From the NCBI GenBank assembly GCA_016180645.1, contig JACPAV010000032.1:1-36763 (forward strand): a DNA stretch of 36,763 nucleotides, written 5' to 3'. The translations under genes and the position numbers were made by a program. This stretch comes from Nitrospirota bacterium (GTDB lineage Bacteria > JACPQY01). This document shows positions 6,441-13,928 of this stretch, one piece after another. The notes below the pieces were generated by a model. That model searched no databases. It worked only from the letters and a program-made list of their open reading frames with translations, and had not been told where the DNA came from. Numbering within the stretch: the stretch's first letter is position 1; each line of letters opens with the position of its first letter.

Positions 6441-8189
6441 CTACAGCCTCACGCCGCGCGGCTCGATCTTGCGGCGCAGCCGCTGCGTCTGGTCTTCCTT
6501 CGGGGAGAGCGTCAACGCCTTCTTGTAGAATTCCACTGCGACCGAGAGTTCCCCGAGATTCCAGTGCGTATCGCCAAGGTGCTCGTTGATGACGGGGTCG
6601 TCCGGCGTGATCTGGACGGCTTTCTTCAAGAGTTCCAGCGCGCCCTCGAAATCCCCTTTTTGGAAATATACCCAGCCCAGACTGTCCATGAAATAGCCGT
6701 CGTTCGGCCGCGCCTCCAACGCCCGGCGGACGAGCGATTCCGCCTCATCCAGATTCCGGCCTTCCTCTGCGTAGCTGTACCCCACCCAATTGAGGGCATT
6801 GGGATGACGGGGGTTGCCGGCCAGGATCCGCTTCATCGTCTCGATACTCGCCTCACGCCGTCCGTTCTGCTCCTGCACAATGCCCAGCTCGTAGAGGATG
6901 GACTCACTGTCAGGCTCCAGTTCCACCGCCTTCTCCAGGGCCTTCTGGGAGGCGCCGAAATTCCGCTGATCCTGATAGATCAACCCCAATCCTTCGTGAA
7001 ACCGTGCCTCCTGGGGATGCCCGCGGATCAGACCCTTGAGCCGCCTCTCCGCCCTGTCCCATTGCTTCTGACGCCCCTCGAGGAAGGAGAGCCGGACCAT
7101 AGCCTCAGGGAATAGTTCCGATTCGGGCCCCACCTTTTCCAGGAATGCGGCGGCCTCACCCGGCTTCTGTATGGCCTCCAAAGCCACGCCCGCGCCGTAG
7201 AGGGCGTCGTCCAACCCCGGGGCCAGTTCGAGGCATCGCCTGAAGGCATCGACGGCCGGCGCTCTCTTGTCGTCCTCAAAGAAAACCCATCCCAGAGCCA
7301 GGAAAAAATACGGCTCATCCGGATACGCGGAGGCCAGGGTCAGCAGAACAGACTCCGCCTTGGACCATTCGCGCGTTGCCCAGATCCATTTCCAGAGCTT
7401 CGACCTCGCCCCTTCATGCGAGGGGGACAGGAGTAGAATCTTCTGAAGCTCCTCCACGGCCTGGGGCCTGCGTTGCGTTTCTTCGTAGAGGCGGTGGCGC
7501 TCCCAATGCAGATCGACGGAATCCGGCGCTCTTTCCAGCGCCCGGTTGAGCAAGGCTTCCGCTCCCGCCGCGTCTTTGCGCAGGGCGGCCAGGCGGGCCG
7601 CGTAGAAGAGAACGCTGGGATTCTCAGGCTGGGAGGCCAACAATTCCTGCACCTTTTTTTCGGCCTCGTCCAGCCGACCCCCTTCGATGTCGGCGGATGC
7701 GATGAGCAGGTCGATCCCCGGGTACGCGGGATCGAGGCCTCGGACCTTCTCGTATTCGCCGATGGCCGCCTCCCAGCGTCCCGTTACGGTGTAGATTTGC
7801 GCCAGCATGAGATGGGGCTCGATGTCCTTCGGGGCCAACTCGGAAGTCCGCCGGTACGCTTTCTCTGCCTCGATCAAATCGCCCTGCCGCGCCGCCGCCT
7901 GCCCGTATTCGGCCCAGATCGCCGTGGAGTCCGGCTCAAGGCGGAGCGCCTCTTGGTAGTGCCGGAAGGCGGAAGAGGTATCTCCGTTCAAGAGCTCCCG
8001 GCGGGCCCGCATGTAGAGATGATAGGAATCGGCTTCGGGGCTCAACTCGACCGGGGCGACATCGGACTTCTGGGGGCGAAGCGTAGCGCAGGCCGTGAGG
8101 GCGACAACGCCGAACAGGAGGGGGAGGAGGTTCTCGACTCCGCTTCGCTCCGCTCGAACATTACCCTTCGAGCTTGTCGAGAAGTCCAT
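6441..8189 (-). CDS. Large TPR-repeat lipoprotein
   Basis: The 582-aa protein carries a lipoprotein signal (LLPLLFGVVALTAC, Cys34) and then roughly 14 tetratricopeptide repeats covering almost the whole chain. Examples are AFRHYQEALRLEPDSTAIWA, ALEKAVELEPDSESILYELG and LLKKAVQITPDDPVINEHLG. TPR arrays bind partner proteins; lipidated ones often act as scaffolds for envelope assembly. It lies 15 bases after the HDOD gene and 4 before the binding lipoprotein, so it is co-transcribed with a peptide importer and a CheD-like protein. The first 17 or so residues (SSKGNVRAERSGVEN) are encoded by a palindromic repeat at 8131-8183, and no good ribosome binding site precedes ATG 8189. No in-frame ATG, GTG or TTG follows before the signal helix, so the start stands. 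Confidence 0.85.
   Translation of the reverse strand: MDFSTSSKGNVRAERSGVENLLPLLFGVVALTACATLRPQKSDVAPVELSPEADSYHLYMRARRELLNGDTSSAFRHYQEALRLEPDSTAIWAEYGQAAARQGDLIEAEKAYRRTSELAPKDIEPHLMLAQIYTVTGRWEAAIGEYEKVRGLDPAYPGIDLLIASADIEGGRLDEAEKKVQELLASQPENPSVLFYAARLAALRKDAAGAEALLNRALERAPDSVDLHWERHRLYEETQRRPQAVEELQKILLLSPSHEGARSKLWKWIWATREWSKAESVLLTLASAYPDEPYFFLALGWVFFEDDKRAPAVDAFRRCLELAPGLDDALYGAGVALEAIQKPGEAAAFLEKVGPESELFPEAMVRLSFLEGRQKQWDRAERRLKGLIRGHPQEARFHEGLGLIYQDQRNFGASQKALEKAVELEPDSESILYELGIVQEQNGRREASIETMKRILAGNPRHPNALNWVGYSYAEEGRNLDEAESLVRRALEARPNDGYFMDSLGWVYFQKGDFEGALELLKKAVQITPDDPVINEHLGDTHWNLGELSVAVEFYKKALTLSPKEDQTQRLRRKIEPRGVRL
8131..8183. repeat. Nested inverted repeat over the 5' end of the TPR lipoprotein gene
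   Basis: Outer arms TTCTCGA (8131-8137) and TCGAGAA (8177-8183) are perfect reverse complements. Inner arms CTCGAA (8153-8158) and TTCGAG (8167-8172) are too. Between them lies a CTCCGCTTCGCTCCG block. This looks like a small palindromic genome repeat that has become part of a coding start; copy number elsewhere cannot be seen here. Confidence 0.55.
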
Positions 8190-8204
8190 TCGGTTGGGGG
8201 ACTC

Positions 8205-9059
8205 TTATTGTTCGAGGAGCGACATATCCACGCTGGAGGACAGCCTGAAGATGACCCCTTGGAGATCGTCCTCGACCATGTTCAAAGCCTTGAGGGATCC
8301 GGGATCCATCTCGTAGTACATGCTGTCCACCCCCACGCCCTTCCCCATCATCAGGCAGGCCACGTCCGCCAGGTGCACCACAGAGACCAACTCAGGGTCA
8401 CCCTGCACCAGCTTGGGCGTGTGGTGGTAGCGGATGGCAGCCACCAGATCGAGGGGAAATCTCCACTTGCGCGCCACTTCGCTCCCGATTTCAGCGTGGT
8501 CGAATCCCAGCAGCCGTTTCTCGGCCTCAAGGAAGGACACCTTTTCCTGCTCCACCATCTCCATCACGCTGTCAAACACCTGCCCAATGTACGTGCTCAT
8601 GACGAGTTTGCCGATGTCATGGATCAGCCCGGCCGTGAAGGCGACCTCCTTCAAAGGCTTCTTTCCCGTCCGGTCGGCGAGCATCTCGGCAGCAAAGGCC
8701 GCGTACACCGAATGTTCCCACATCTGGCCCTTGAGCATCTTGTACCCCTTCAGATCACGCTCGTAGATCTTGTAGAGGGACCCCGCCAGCACGAGGTTGT
8801 GCAAGGTGTTGAATCCCAGAAACGCCACTCCCTGCTGAATATTGTTGATTGGCTTGAGCACCCCGTAGTACGGCGAGTTGGCAAGCTTGAGCACCTTCGT
8901 GGCCAGCGCCTGATCGGTGGAAACGAGATCGGCGATGTGTTTCGCCGTGCAGTTGGGTTTGGCCATGGTCTCTTTGATCTTCGTCACCACTTGCGGGATG
9001 GGAGGAAGATCATCCACCGACCGCACGATCTTCCGTTTGAGCTCGAGCGAAATGGACAC
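8205..9059 (-). CDS. HDOD-domain protein
   Basis: The 284-aa protein matches HDOD proteins: LPPIPQVVTKIKETM at the start, LVSTDQALATKVLKLANSPYYG (the DPxLxxKLLrlaNSaxyg block) and AFLGFNTLHNLVLA. Unlike many HDOD domains it keeps possible metal-binding HD residues: H116, the H147-D148 pair in GLIHDIGKL, H188 (FDHAEIG), H212-H213 and D232. It could therefore be an active phosphohydrolase as well as a signalling scaffold. HDOD proteins act in chemotaxis, motility and c-di-GMP-linked signalling. The start is GTG at 9059, sharing its G with the TAG stop of the CheD-like gene (TAGTG), which means strict translational coupling. Confidence 0.85.
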   Translation of the reverse strand: MSISLELKRKIVRSVDDLPPIPQVVTKIKETMAKPNCTAKHIADLVSTDQALATKVLKLANSPYYGVLKPINNIQQGVAFLGFNTLHNLVLAGSLYKIYERDLKGYKMLKGQMWEHSVYAAFAAEMLADRTGKKPLKEVAFTAGLIHDIGKLVMSTYIGQVFDSVMEMVEQEKVSFLEAEKRLLGFDHAEIGSEVARKWRFPLDLVAAIRYHHTPKLVQGDPELVSVVHLADVACLMMGKGVGVDSMYYEMDPGSLKALNMVEDDLQGVIFRLSSSVDMSLLEQ

Positions 9060-9529
9060 TAGACCTCCAGCGGGTCGCCCATCAGATGTTTCACGAGCAC
9101 TTTGCCTTCGCGGAGACGCACTTGGACGTCACGCTTCCTCCGGCCTCCTACCTCCATGCCTCCGACATTGAGACCCTCCTCGCCGAGTATCTTCTTGGCC
9201 ATTTCTACGTTCTGCTGGCCGATGGACAGGGCGCTCGCCCCCATGAGGTCGGATCCTCCGATGAGTTTCACGACCAGCTCATGTTTTGAAACACCCTGGT
9301 TTTCCATTTCCGCGATCAACAGCCGTACTCCCGTATCGGTAAACTTGGACAAATCCGCGCGATTGTTCGACGTGCACCTGGGGAGCAGCGCGTGAAAGGC
9401 CCCTGCCACCATTTTCTGCTTTTCAAGCATGACAACGGTGATTCCCGAGGTGACGTTCGGAATGTCTAAAATCTTATCACCCCCGGCGGCAACCTTCAAT
9501 TCGCCGATCTTGATCATGAGCGATGGCAT
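9059..9529 (-). CDS. CheD-like protein lacking the catalytic cysteine
   Basis: The 156-aa protein has the CheD fold pattern: an N-terminal IGELKVAAGGDKIL strand, the GAFHALLP motif (His46), VRLLIAEMENQGV, and the C-terminal IGQQNVEMAKKIL helix then RDVQVRL. CheD enzymes deamidate glutamines on chemoreceptors using a Cys-His pair within GLGSCVxV...GGxxHxxLP. Here the cysteine position reads VTSGITV (Gly29), so the catalytic residue seems lost while the histidine remains. It may bind CheC-like or receptor partners without deamidating them (inference). No chemotaxis receptor, CheA or CheW is nearby; the gene heads an operon with HDOD, TPR lipoprotein and a peptide importer. ATG 9529 sits 8 bases after the -10, predicting a leaderless mRNA. 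Confidence 0.75.
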   Translation of the reverse strand: MPSLMIKIGELKVAAGGDKILDIPNVTSGITVVMLEKQKMVAGAFHALLPRCTSNNRADLSKFTDTGVRLLIAEMENQGVSKHELVVKLIGGSDLMGASALSIGQQNVEMAKKILGEEGLNVGGMEVGGRRKRDVQVRLREGKVLVKHLMGDPLEV

Positions 9530-9537
9530 CGCGGGAG

Positions 9538-9566
9538 AGAATAGAAGAACTGGGGGCCAGCGTCAA
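9538..9566 (-). promoter_or_regulatory. Promoter of the cheD-HDOD-TPR-peptide importer operon
   Basis: TTGACG (9561-9566) and TATTCT (9538-9543) are separated by 17 bases on the minus strand. The -10 ends 8 bases before the start codon. The -35 box overlaps one arm of the dyad at 9557-9582. Confidence 0.55.
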
Positions 9567-9582
9567 TGAACTCCGACGCTGG
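9557..9582. promoter_or_regulatory. 8-bp inverted repeat between the divergent cheD-like and amrS-like genes
   Basis: CCAGCGTC (9557-9564) and GACGCTGG (9575-9582) are perfect reverse complements with a 10-base spacer. One arm covers the -35 of the cheD-like operon, so a bound regulator could block it and perhaps affect the amrS-like promoter too. The regulator is unknown. Confidence 0.45.
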
Positions 9583-9595
9583 GTGCGAAGGCGTA

Positions 9596-9625
9596 TTGCT
9601 CCCCCGTTCGGCCCCACGCTATAGT
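9596..9625 (+). promoter_or_regulatory. Possible promoter of the amrS-like gene
   Basis: TATAGT (9620-9625) ends 7 bases before ATG 9633; a weak TTGCTC (9596-9601) lies 18 bases upstream of it. The 7 bases between are AGGAAGG, which could be a ribosome binding site if transcription starts further upstream. Confidence 0.4.
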
Positions 9626-9632
9626 AGGAAGG

Positions 9633-10751
9633 ATGGAAACCAAACGGAGAGAATACATCGAAGCGGACACCATTGTGGGCGATTGGTGGCATCCACTCCC
9701 CGACGGCCGGATCCAGTGCGACCTCTGTCCCCGGTATTGCAAGCTGCACGAGGGCCAGCGGGCCTTTTGTTTCGTCCGCCAACGCCGGGCCGATCGAATC
9801 GTCCTGACCACGTATGGGAAGAGTTCGGGCTTCTGCATTGATCCGATCGAAAAGAAGCCGCTCGCCCACTTCTATCCCGGCTCCAGTGTCCTCTCCTTCG
9901 GCACCGCCGGCTGCAACCTGGGATGCAAGTTCTGCCAGAACTGGGATATCAGCAAGGCGCGGGAGGTGGACCGCCTCTCGGAAGCCGCATCACCTTCGGC
10001 CATCGCGGAAGCTGCGGTTCGCGCCGGATGCCGGAGCGTCGCGTACACATACAACGACCCCGTCATTTTCGCCGAGTACGCCATCGATACGGCGCTCGCC
10101 TGTCGCGAGCGGGGCGTCCTCAACGTTGCCGTCACGGCGGGCTACATCGCCTCGGAGGCCCGGAAGGATTTCTACAGCGTGATCGACGCGGCCAATGTCG
10201 ACCTCAAGGCCTTCACCGAGGAGTTCTACCACAAGACCTGCTACGGCCATCTGGAAGAGGTACTCGATACCCTGGCCTACCTCCGAAACGAAACCCAGGT
10301 CTGGCTCGAAGTCACCACGCTGCTCATCCCCGGTCAGAACGACTCGGAGGCGGAGGTCGATCAACTTTGCGAGTGGTACCTGCGGACCCTCGGGCCGGAC
10401 GTGCCGCTGCATTTCACAGCGTTCCATCCGGATCATAAGATGACCGACACGCCCCACACGCCGCCGGCCACGCTCTCCCGCTCGCGGCGCCAAGCCCTGA
10501 AGGCGGGGATCCACTACGTCTACACGGGGAACGTCCTCGATGCGGACGGGCAGAGCACCTACTGTCCGTCATGCGGACAGTGTGTCATCGAGCGGGACTG
10601 GCACCAGCTCGGCCGGTGGAGCATGGACGAAGGAAAATGCTCGGCGTGCGGCACGGTAATCGCGGGCCGCTTCGGGGCGTTGCCGGAGAATTGGGGTCGA
10701 CGAAGAACCCCCGTCACATTCCACACCGCCACTCCGGGGCCGCGGGCATGA
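9633..10751 (+). CDS. amrS: AmrS-like radical SAM enzyme (AmmeMemoRadiSam family)
   Basis: The 372-aa protein carries a radical SAM cluster motif CNLGCKFC (Cys94, Cys98, Cys101) followed by QNWDIS, the typical AmrS form. Flanking blocks also fit: an N-terminal CDLCPRYCKLHEGQRAFC zinc-like cysteine set, GKSSGFCIDPIEKKPLAHFYPGS, AYTYNDPVIFAEYA and NVDLKAFTEEFY. C-terminal cysteine pairs (CPSCGQC, CSACG) may bind another metal. The family is widespread in bacteria and archaea and usually occurs with Memo and AMMECR1 partners; its exact reaction is not settled. Neither partner is in the window. The final codons and stop lie inside a REP palindrome. Confidence 0.88.
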   Translation: METKRREYIEADTIVGDWWHPLPDGRIQCDLCPRYCKLHEGQRAFCFVRQRRADRIVLTTYGKSSGFCIDPIEKKPLAHFYPGSSVLSFGTAGCNLGCKFCQNWDISKAREVDRLSEAASPSAIAEAAVRAGCRSVAYTYNDPVIFAEYAIDTALACRERGVLNVAVTAGYIASEARKDFYSVIDAANVDLKAFTEEFYHKTCYGHLEEVLDTLAYLRNETQVWLEVTTLLIPGQNDSEAEVDQLCEWYLRTLGPDVPLHFTAFHPDHKMTDTPHTPPATLSRSRRQALKAGIHYVYTGNVLDADGQSTYCPSCGQCVIERDWHQLGRWSMDEGKCSACGTVIAGRFGALPENWGRRRTPVTFHTATPGPRA

Positions 10752-10765
10752 AGCCTGCGACGACC
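10741..10765 (-). repeat. REP palindrome, degenerate, first half of a REPIN
   Basis: Arms CGCGGGC (10741-10747) and GCCTGCG (10753-10759) pair over 7 bp with one G-T wobble. CGACC follows where the other copies have CTACC. It is the inverted partner of the REP at 10785-10810 and provides the last residues and stop codon of the amrS-like gene. Confidence 0.55.
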
Positions 10766-10784
10766 GTCTCGAACATCTCTCCGG

Positions 10785-10810
10785 GGTAGCCGAGGGCTTT
10801 AGCCCGCGTC
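10785..10810 (+). repeat. REP palindrome with GTAG head, second half of a REPIN
   Basis: A 26-base unit starts GGTAG, has a 7-bp stem CGAGGGC/GCCCGCG with one mismatch and loop TTTA, and ends GCGTC. Head, stem length, loop size and tail match both units at 32905-32973. It lies between the converging amrS-like and dprA genes and could shield their 3' ends or terminate transcription. Confidence 0.75.
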
Positions 10811-10824
10811 TTGCGGTCGAGGAT

Positions 10825-11919
10825 TTACTTCCTCGCAAACAACTTCCCTGCGAATTGCTCCACGAATCCCACCAGCTCCAAACGGAGAAGGATCTCGGAC
10901 ACGCGGGCGGCGCCCAACCCGCACGACTCGATGATCTCATCCACGTGGATCGCTTCGGAGCCGAGTCGCTCCAACACGATTCGATCGAGTGGAGAAAGCG
11001 CGGAAAGATCAGGCGGGGGTAATGCGCCGGGCGCCCCTTTCCTGTCCGGAAAAAGCTCCTCAAGGATGTCGTCCACCCCGCTCACCAGCTTCGCGCCCTG
11101 TTGGATGAGCGCGTTGGTGCCCTTCGATCCCCGTGAATAGATGCTCCCCGGCACGGCGAAAACCTCCCTCCCCTGATCGAGCGCGCGCTGCGCGGTAATG
11201 AGCGAACCGCTCTTCTCCGCCGCTTCCACCACCACGACGCCCCTCACCAATCCGCTGATGATCCGGTTTCGGAGAGGGAAATTCCCCGCATCCGGTTTCG
11301 TGCCAAAAGCATATTCGGAAAGGATGGCGCCGCGCTCGGGAATGCTTTTGTACAACCGGACGTTTTCCGCGGGGTAGACCACGTCCATCCCGCATCCCAG
11401 CACGGCGAGGGTCCGTCCGCCGGCCTCCATCGCGCTCCGGTGCGCGGCCGCGTCGATTCCGCGAGCCATCCCGCTGACCACCGTCACACCGCGATGCACC
11501 AACTCCCCCGCAAGATGTCCGGCCGCCCGCACCCCGTCTCTCGATGCCCCTCGTGAACCGACAATGGCCACGGCGTCGTTCTCTTCCGCTTCGAGTTTCC
11601 CTTTCACATAGAGGCAGAGTGGAGGGTCCGGAATTTCAGAAAGGAGCGACGGATAGACACTCGAACCGAGCGGCAACAGATCCACACCGAATCGGGCTGC
11701 CTGCTCGACCTCCCGATCCACCGCTTCCCATTCGTGGAACTTTCGCAGCGCCGCCGCCAATTTCGGACCCACGCCATCCAATTGCGTCAGGGCGGACGGC
11801 TTGGCTTCAAGAACAGCTTTTGCCGATCCAAACGCTCGAACGAGCATTTTTCCAATGACCGGCCCAACGCCCGATACCCGCCCAAGCCCCAGCGCGTATC
11901 GGGCTTCGCTCCCCCCCAT
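10825..11919 (-). CDS. dprA: DNA-processing protein A (DprA/Smf)
   Basis: The 364-aa protein has the three DprA parts. An N-terminal helix-hairpin-helix region (about 1-75: VSGVGPVIGKMLVRAFGS, LDGVGPKLAAALR) comes first. The central Rossmann-like DNA-binding domain has IVGSRGASRDG, SGMARGIDAAAHR, VLGCGMDVVYPAEN and NFPLRNRIISGL. The C-terminal DprA winged helix follows (SPLDRIVLERLGSEAIHVDEI). DprA binds single-stranded DNA entering the cell and loads RecA during transformation; it is also conserved in non-competent species. An AGAGGCAA overlaps the lysM stop nine bases before ATG 11919. It is the last gene of cpoB-lysM-dprA, and its end faces a REPIN. Confidence 0.95.
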   Translation of the reverse strand: MGGSEARYALGLGRVSGVGPVIGKMLVRAFGSAKAVLEAKPSALTQLDGVGPKLAAALRKFHEWEAVDREVEQAARFGVDLLPLGSSVYPSLLSEIPDPPLCLYVKGKLEAEENDAVAIVGSRGASRDGVRAAGHLAGELVHRGVTVVSGMARGIDAAAHRSAMEAGGRTLAVLGCGMDVVYPAENVRLYKSIPERGAILSEYAFGTKPDAGNFPLRNRIISGLVRGVVVVEAAEKSGSLITAQRALDQGREVFAVPGSIYSRGSKGTNALIQQGAKLVSGVDDILEELFPDRKGAPGALPPPDLSALSPLDRIVLERLGSEAIHVDEIIESCGLGAARVSEILLRLELVGFVEQFAGKLFARK

Positions 11920-11928
11920 CGCTTGCCT

Positions 11929-13095
11929 CTAATCCGATCTGATCTTGTCGCCCACCTGCACCGGCGAATTGCTTCTCACGATGAGTGCCGTTGACGTCGT
12001 GGAACCTACCCGGAGAATTACGATCTCTCCCACCGTGACCGGCGGGATCAGGAGCCCGCCCACTTCCTCCTCCGACCGCACGATCTTGAAAACCTGTCCA
12101 GCCTCTGCCCCGCTTCCCGCGCCGAGATCCGTGTAAACGATGTGCCCCTGGCCGAGAAACTGGACGTCCTCCCTCGCCGCCACCACATAGCCCTCGATGC
12201 CTTTCCGGCCTTTCTTCACCAGCACCCTTTCGGGCACGGTTTGCATGGGTACGATGAGATCCTCGGTGGCAATGTAGTCGTAAGACACCAGCACGCGCGC
12301 GCTGGCGGATTCGGTGGATGTGTCTTCAATCTCGACGGAGCCGAGAACCTCGATCCGATACCCGAGGTCATCCCCCGTGTCGGGATGCTCGATCTCCTCG
12401 CCCACCCGCACCACGAGATACTTTTCGCCTTTCTGTACAGTGGGGGATTCCTCAAATTCAAGGTAGATGACATCGCCCTGCCCCATGAGACGCCGACCGT
12501 CCATCGTGCCCAGGACGCGCGGCGCCTCTTCGTATTCCTCCTCCGTGATGAATCCGGTGCCCAGCAGCCCCTGGTAGACGATCTCTCTCGGCTTATCGAG
12601 GCTCGGGATGACCCGGAGCGCCGGGGGTTCGATCTTTTTGGGAGGGACGAGCTTCATGACGGGCATTTCAGGCGGCGCTTCAGGCGGAGGGACGAAGGGT
12701 ACGGGGGGCGGCTCGAAAGCGGGGGCCGCGGCAAGCTCCGGCGGAAGATCGGGCACTGCCTCAATCCGGATGGGCGGAATGATCAGCGTCTGCCCGGGAT
12801 AAATCCAGTGAGGGTTCCCGACCGCGTCGCGATTGGCATCCCAGATATCGTTCCATCTCCAGGGCGAGGAAAAATAGCGGGTTGAGAGGTCCCAGAGGGT
12901 GTCCCCGTCCTCTACGGTGTGCGTCTGCTGTTCCCCGGATGTTGCCGAAGCAACAGCGGCCGACTCGGTGGAAGGTTTGGAGGATTCGGTTGGAGGCTCG
13001 GTTTGCGCCCCGTTCGATTCGGCCCATGAGGCCGTGCTGATCAGCAGACCCACAACCATACCGGCTCCCCCTTGTGCCATCCGTGGCCAATACAT
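11929..13095 (-). CDS. Exported LysM-domain envelope protein
   Basis: The 388-aa protein has an N-terminal hydrophobic signal (GMVVGLLISTASWAES), a Ser/Thr/Glu-rich linker, and one LysM domain (about 58-107: HTVEDGDTLWDLSTRYF ... NPHWIYPGQTLIIPP). LysM binds the glycan backbone of peptidoglycan. A proline-rich segment (about 115-160) leads to a roughly 200-residue beta-rich C-terminal region that I do not recognise. This layout, with lysM directly ahead of dprA, is common in proteobacterial genomes. It is probably periplasmic and wall-bound; enzymatic activity is not evident. AAGGGGG precedes ATG 13095 by about 11 bases, and a second ATG at 13080 is possible. Confidence 0.85.
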   Translation of the reverse strand: MYWPRMAQGGAGMVVGLLISTASWAESNGAQTEPPTESSKPSTESAAVASATSGEQQTHTVEDGDTLWDLSTRYFSSPWRWNDIWDANRDAVGNPHWIYPGQTLIIPPIRIEAVPDLPPELAAAPAFEPPPVPFVPPPEAPPEMPVMKLVPPKKIEPPALRVIPSLDKPREIVYQGLLGTGFITEEEYEEAPRVLGTMDGRRLMGQGDVIYLEFEESPTVQKGEKYLVVRVGEEIEHPDTGDDLGYRIEVLGSVEIEDTSTESASARVLVSYDYIATEDLIVPMQTVPERVLVKKGRKGIEGYVVAAREDVQFLGQGHIVYTDLGAGSGAEAGQVFKIVRSEEEVGGLLIPPVTVGEIVILRVGSTTSTALIVRSNSPVQVGDKIRSD

Positions 13096-13112
13096 TTAGC
13101 GACATCCCCCTT

Positions 13113-13841
13113 CTATTTCAGTTCCTCCAGTTTCCTCTGTGCTTGGTTCGCCGCGAAGCTGAACGGGTGTTCTTCGATCACCCGTTTGAAGCTCGATCCG
13201 GCCTGATCCGTTTCACCCAGGCGAAGGTGGCAGTAACCGATCTTCACGAGCGCATCAGGAACCTTGTTCCCCTTCGGGTACTGCTCGATCACCCGGTTGA
13301 ACATTTGAAGCGCATCTTGAAACTGGCCGCGCGCGTACTTCACTTCCCCCTGCCAGTACATCGCGTTGTCCGCGTTCTCGTGGGCGGGATAGAGTTCGAG
13401 AAATTCCTTGAAACCCCTTTCCGCATCGTCCAGCTTCCCCTTCTGGAATTTCCCGAAGGCATCGTTGTAGAGCGAAATCGGGTCCATCTTCGTGATGGTT
13501 TCATTGGTCAGAATCTTCCGCGGTTCAGGGGAAGGCGACGCACTGGAGGCAGGCTTGGGCAGGTCGGTCGTGGACGGTACGATCTTCGTGATTTCGAGCG
13601 GTTTCTGTTTGTCTTGCTCCACCGTTTGCAGCCGCTTGTCCACCTCCACCGTACGCTGGCTGACGATTTCGACGCGGGAGTCGAGATTGTCCATGCGCAG
13701 GTTCAGATCGACGAAGCTGCGTTGAAGATCCGCTAGTTGGGTCTTGATGTCCTGGGCTTCCTTCTCTTTCAGCCCGCCGGCACAACTTGCCAGCACAAAG
13801 GCCAGACCCGTTCCGAGTGTGAACTTGGGAAGTTTCCTCAT
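13113..13841 (-). CDS. CpoB/YbgF-like Tol-Pal-associated protein, lipoprotein
   Basis: The 242-aa protein starts with a lipoprotein signal (LGTGLAFVLASC, Cys20). A coiled coil follows (about 30-80: DIKTQLADLQRSFVDLNLRMDN and onward), then a Ser/Pro linker and C-terminal TPR units (SLYNDAFGKFQKGKLDDAERGF, AMYWQGEVKYARGQF, ALVKIGYCHLRLGETDQA). This is the layout of CpoB/YbgF, which links outer-membrane constriction by Tol-Pal with septal wall synthesis. No tol or pal gene is in the window. The classic E. coli protein is periplasmic rather than lipidated, so the lipobox is a variation found in other phyla. It heads the cpoB-lysM-dprA operon. Confidence 0.85.
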   Translation of the reverse strand: MRKLPKFTLGTGLAFVLASCAGGLKEKEAQDIKTQLADLQRSFVDLNLRMDNLDSRVEIVSQRTVEVDKRLQTVEQDKQKPLEITKIVPSTTDLPKPASSASPSPEPRKILTNETITKMDPISLYNDAFGKFQKGKLDDAERGFKEFLELYPAHENADNAMYWQGEVKYARGQFQDALQMFNRVIEQYPKGNKVPDALVKIGYCHLRLGETDQAGSSFKRVIEEHPFSFAANQAQRKLEELK

Positions 13842-13855
13842 CGCCTTAGCTGTAT

Positions 13856-13884
13856 ATTATCCCGCTCATCCGACTGATTTTCAA
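13856..13884 (-). promoter_or_regulatory. Promoter of the cpoB-lysM-dprA operon
   Basis: TTGAAA (13879-13884) and GATAAT (13856-13861) are exactly 17 bases apart on the minus strand, both 5-of-6 matches. The predicted start leaves a leader of only about 8 bases, with a TAAGG just before ATG 13841. Confidence 0.65.
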
Positions 13885-13911
13885 CCGAAAACCGTGCGCA
13901 GCGGGCCATCA

Positions 13912-13928
13912 CCCGCGCTCAACGCGGG
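13912..13928 (-). terminator. GC-rich hairpin directly behind tRNA-His
   Basis: CCCGCG/CGCGGG forms a perfect 6-bp stem with a 5-base loop, starting at the base after the discriminator of the tRNA. No U-tract follows, so it may be a 3' processing signal or a weak terminator. Confidence 0.4.

Noticed and set aside
7473-9062. Long plus-strand open frame (529 codons)
   Set aside because: Antisense to the TPR lipoprotein and HDOD genes, with shadow-like composition.
10820-10846. Possible terminator GAGGA/TCCTC at the end of dprA
   Set aside because: Short stem, no U-tract, partly within the coding end; the adjacent REPIN is the stronger structure.
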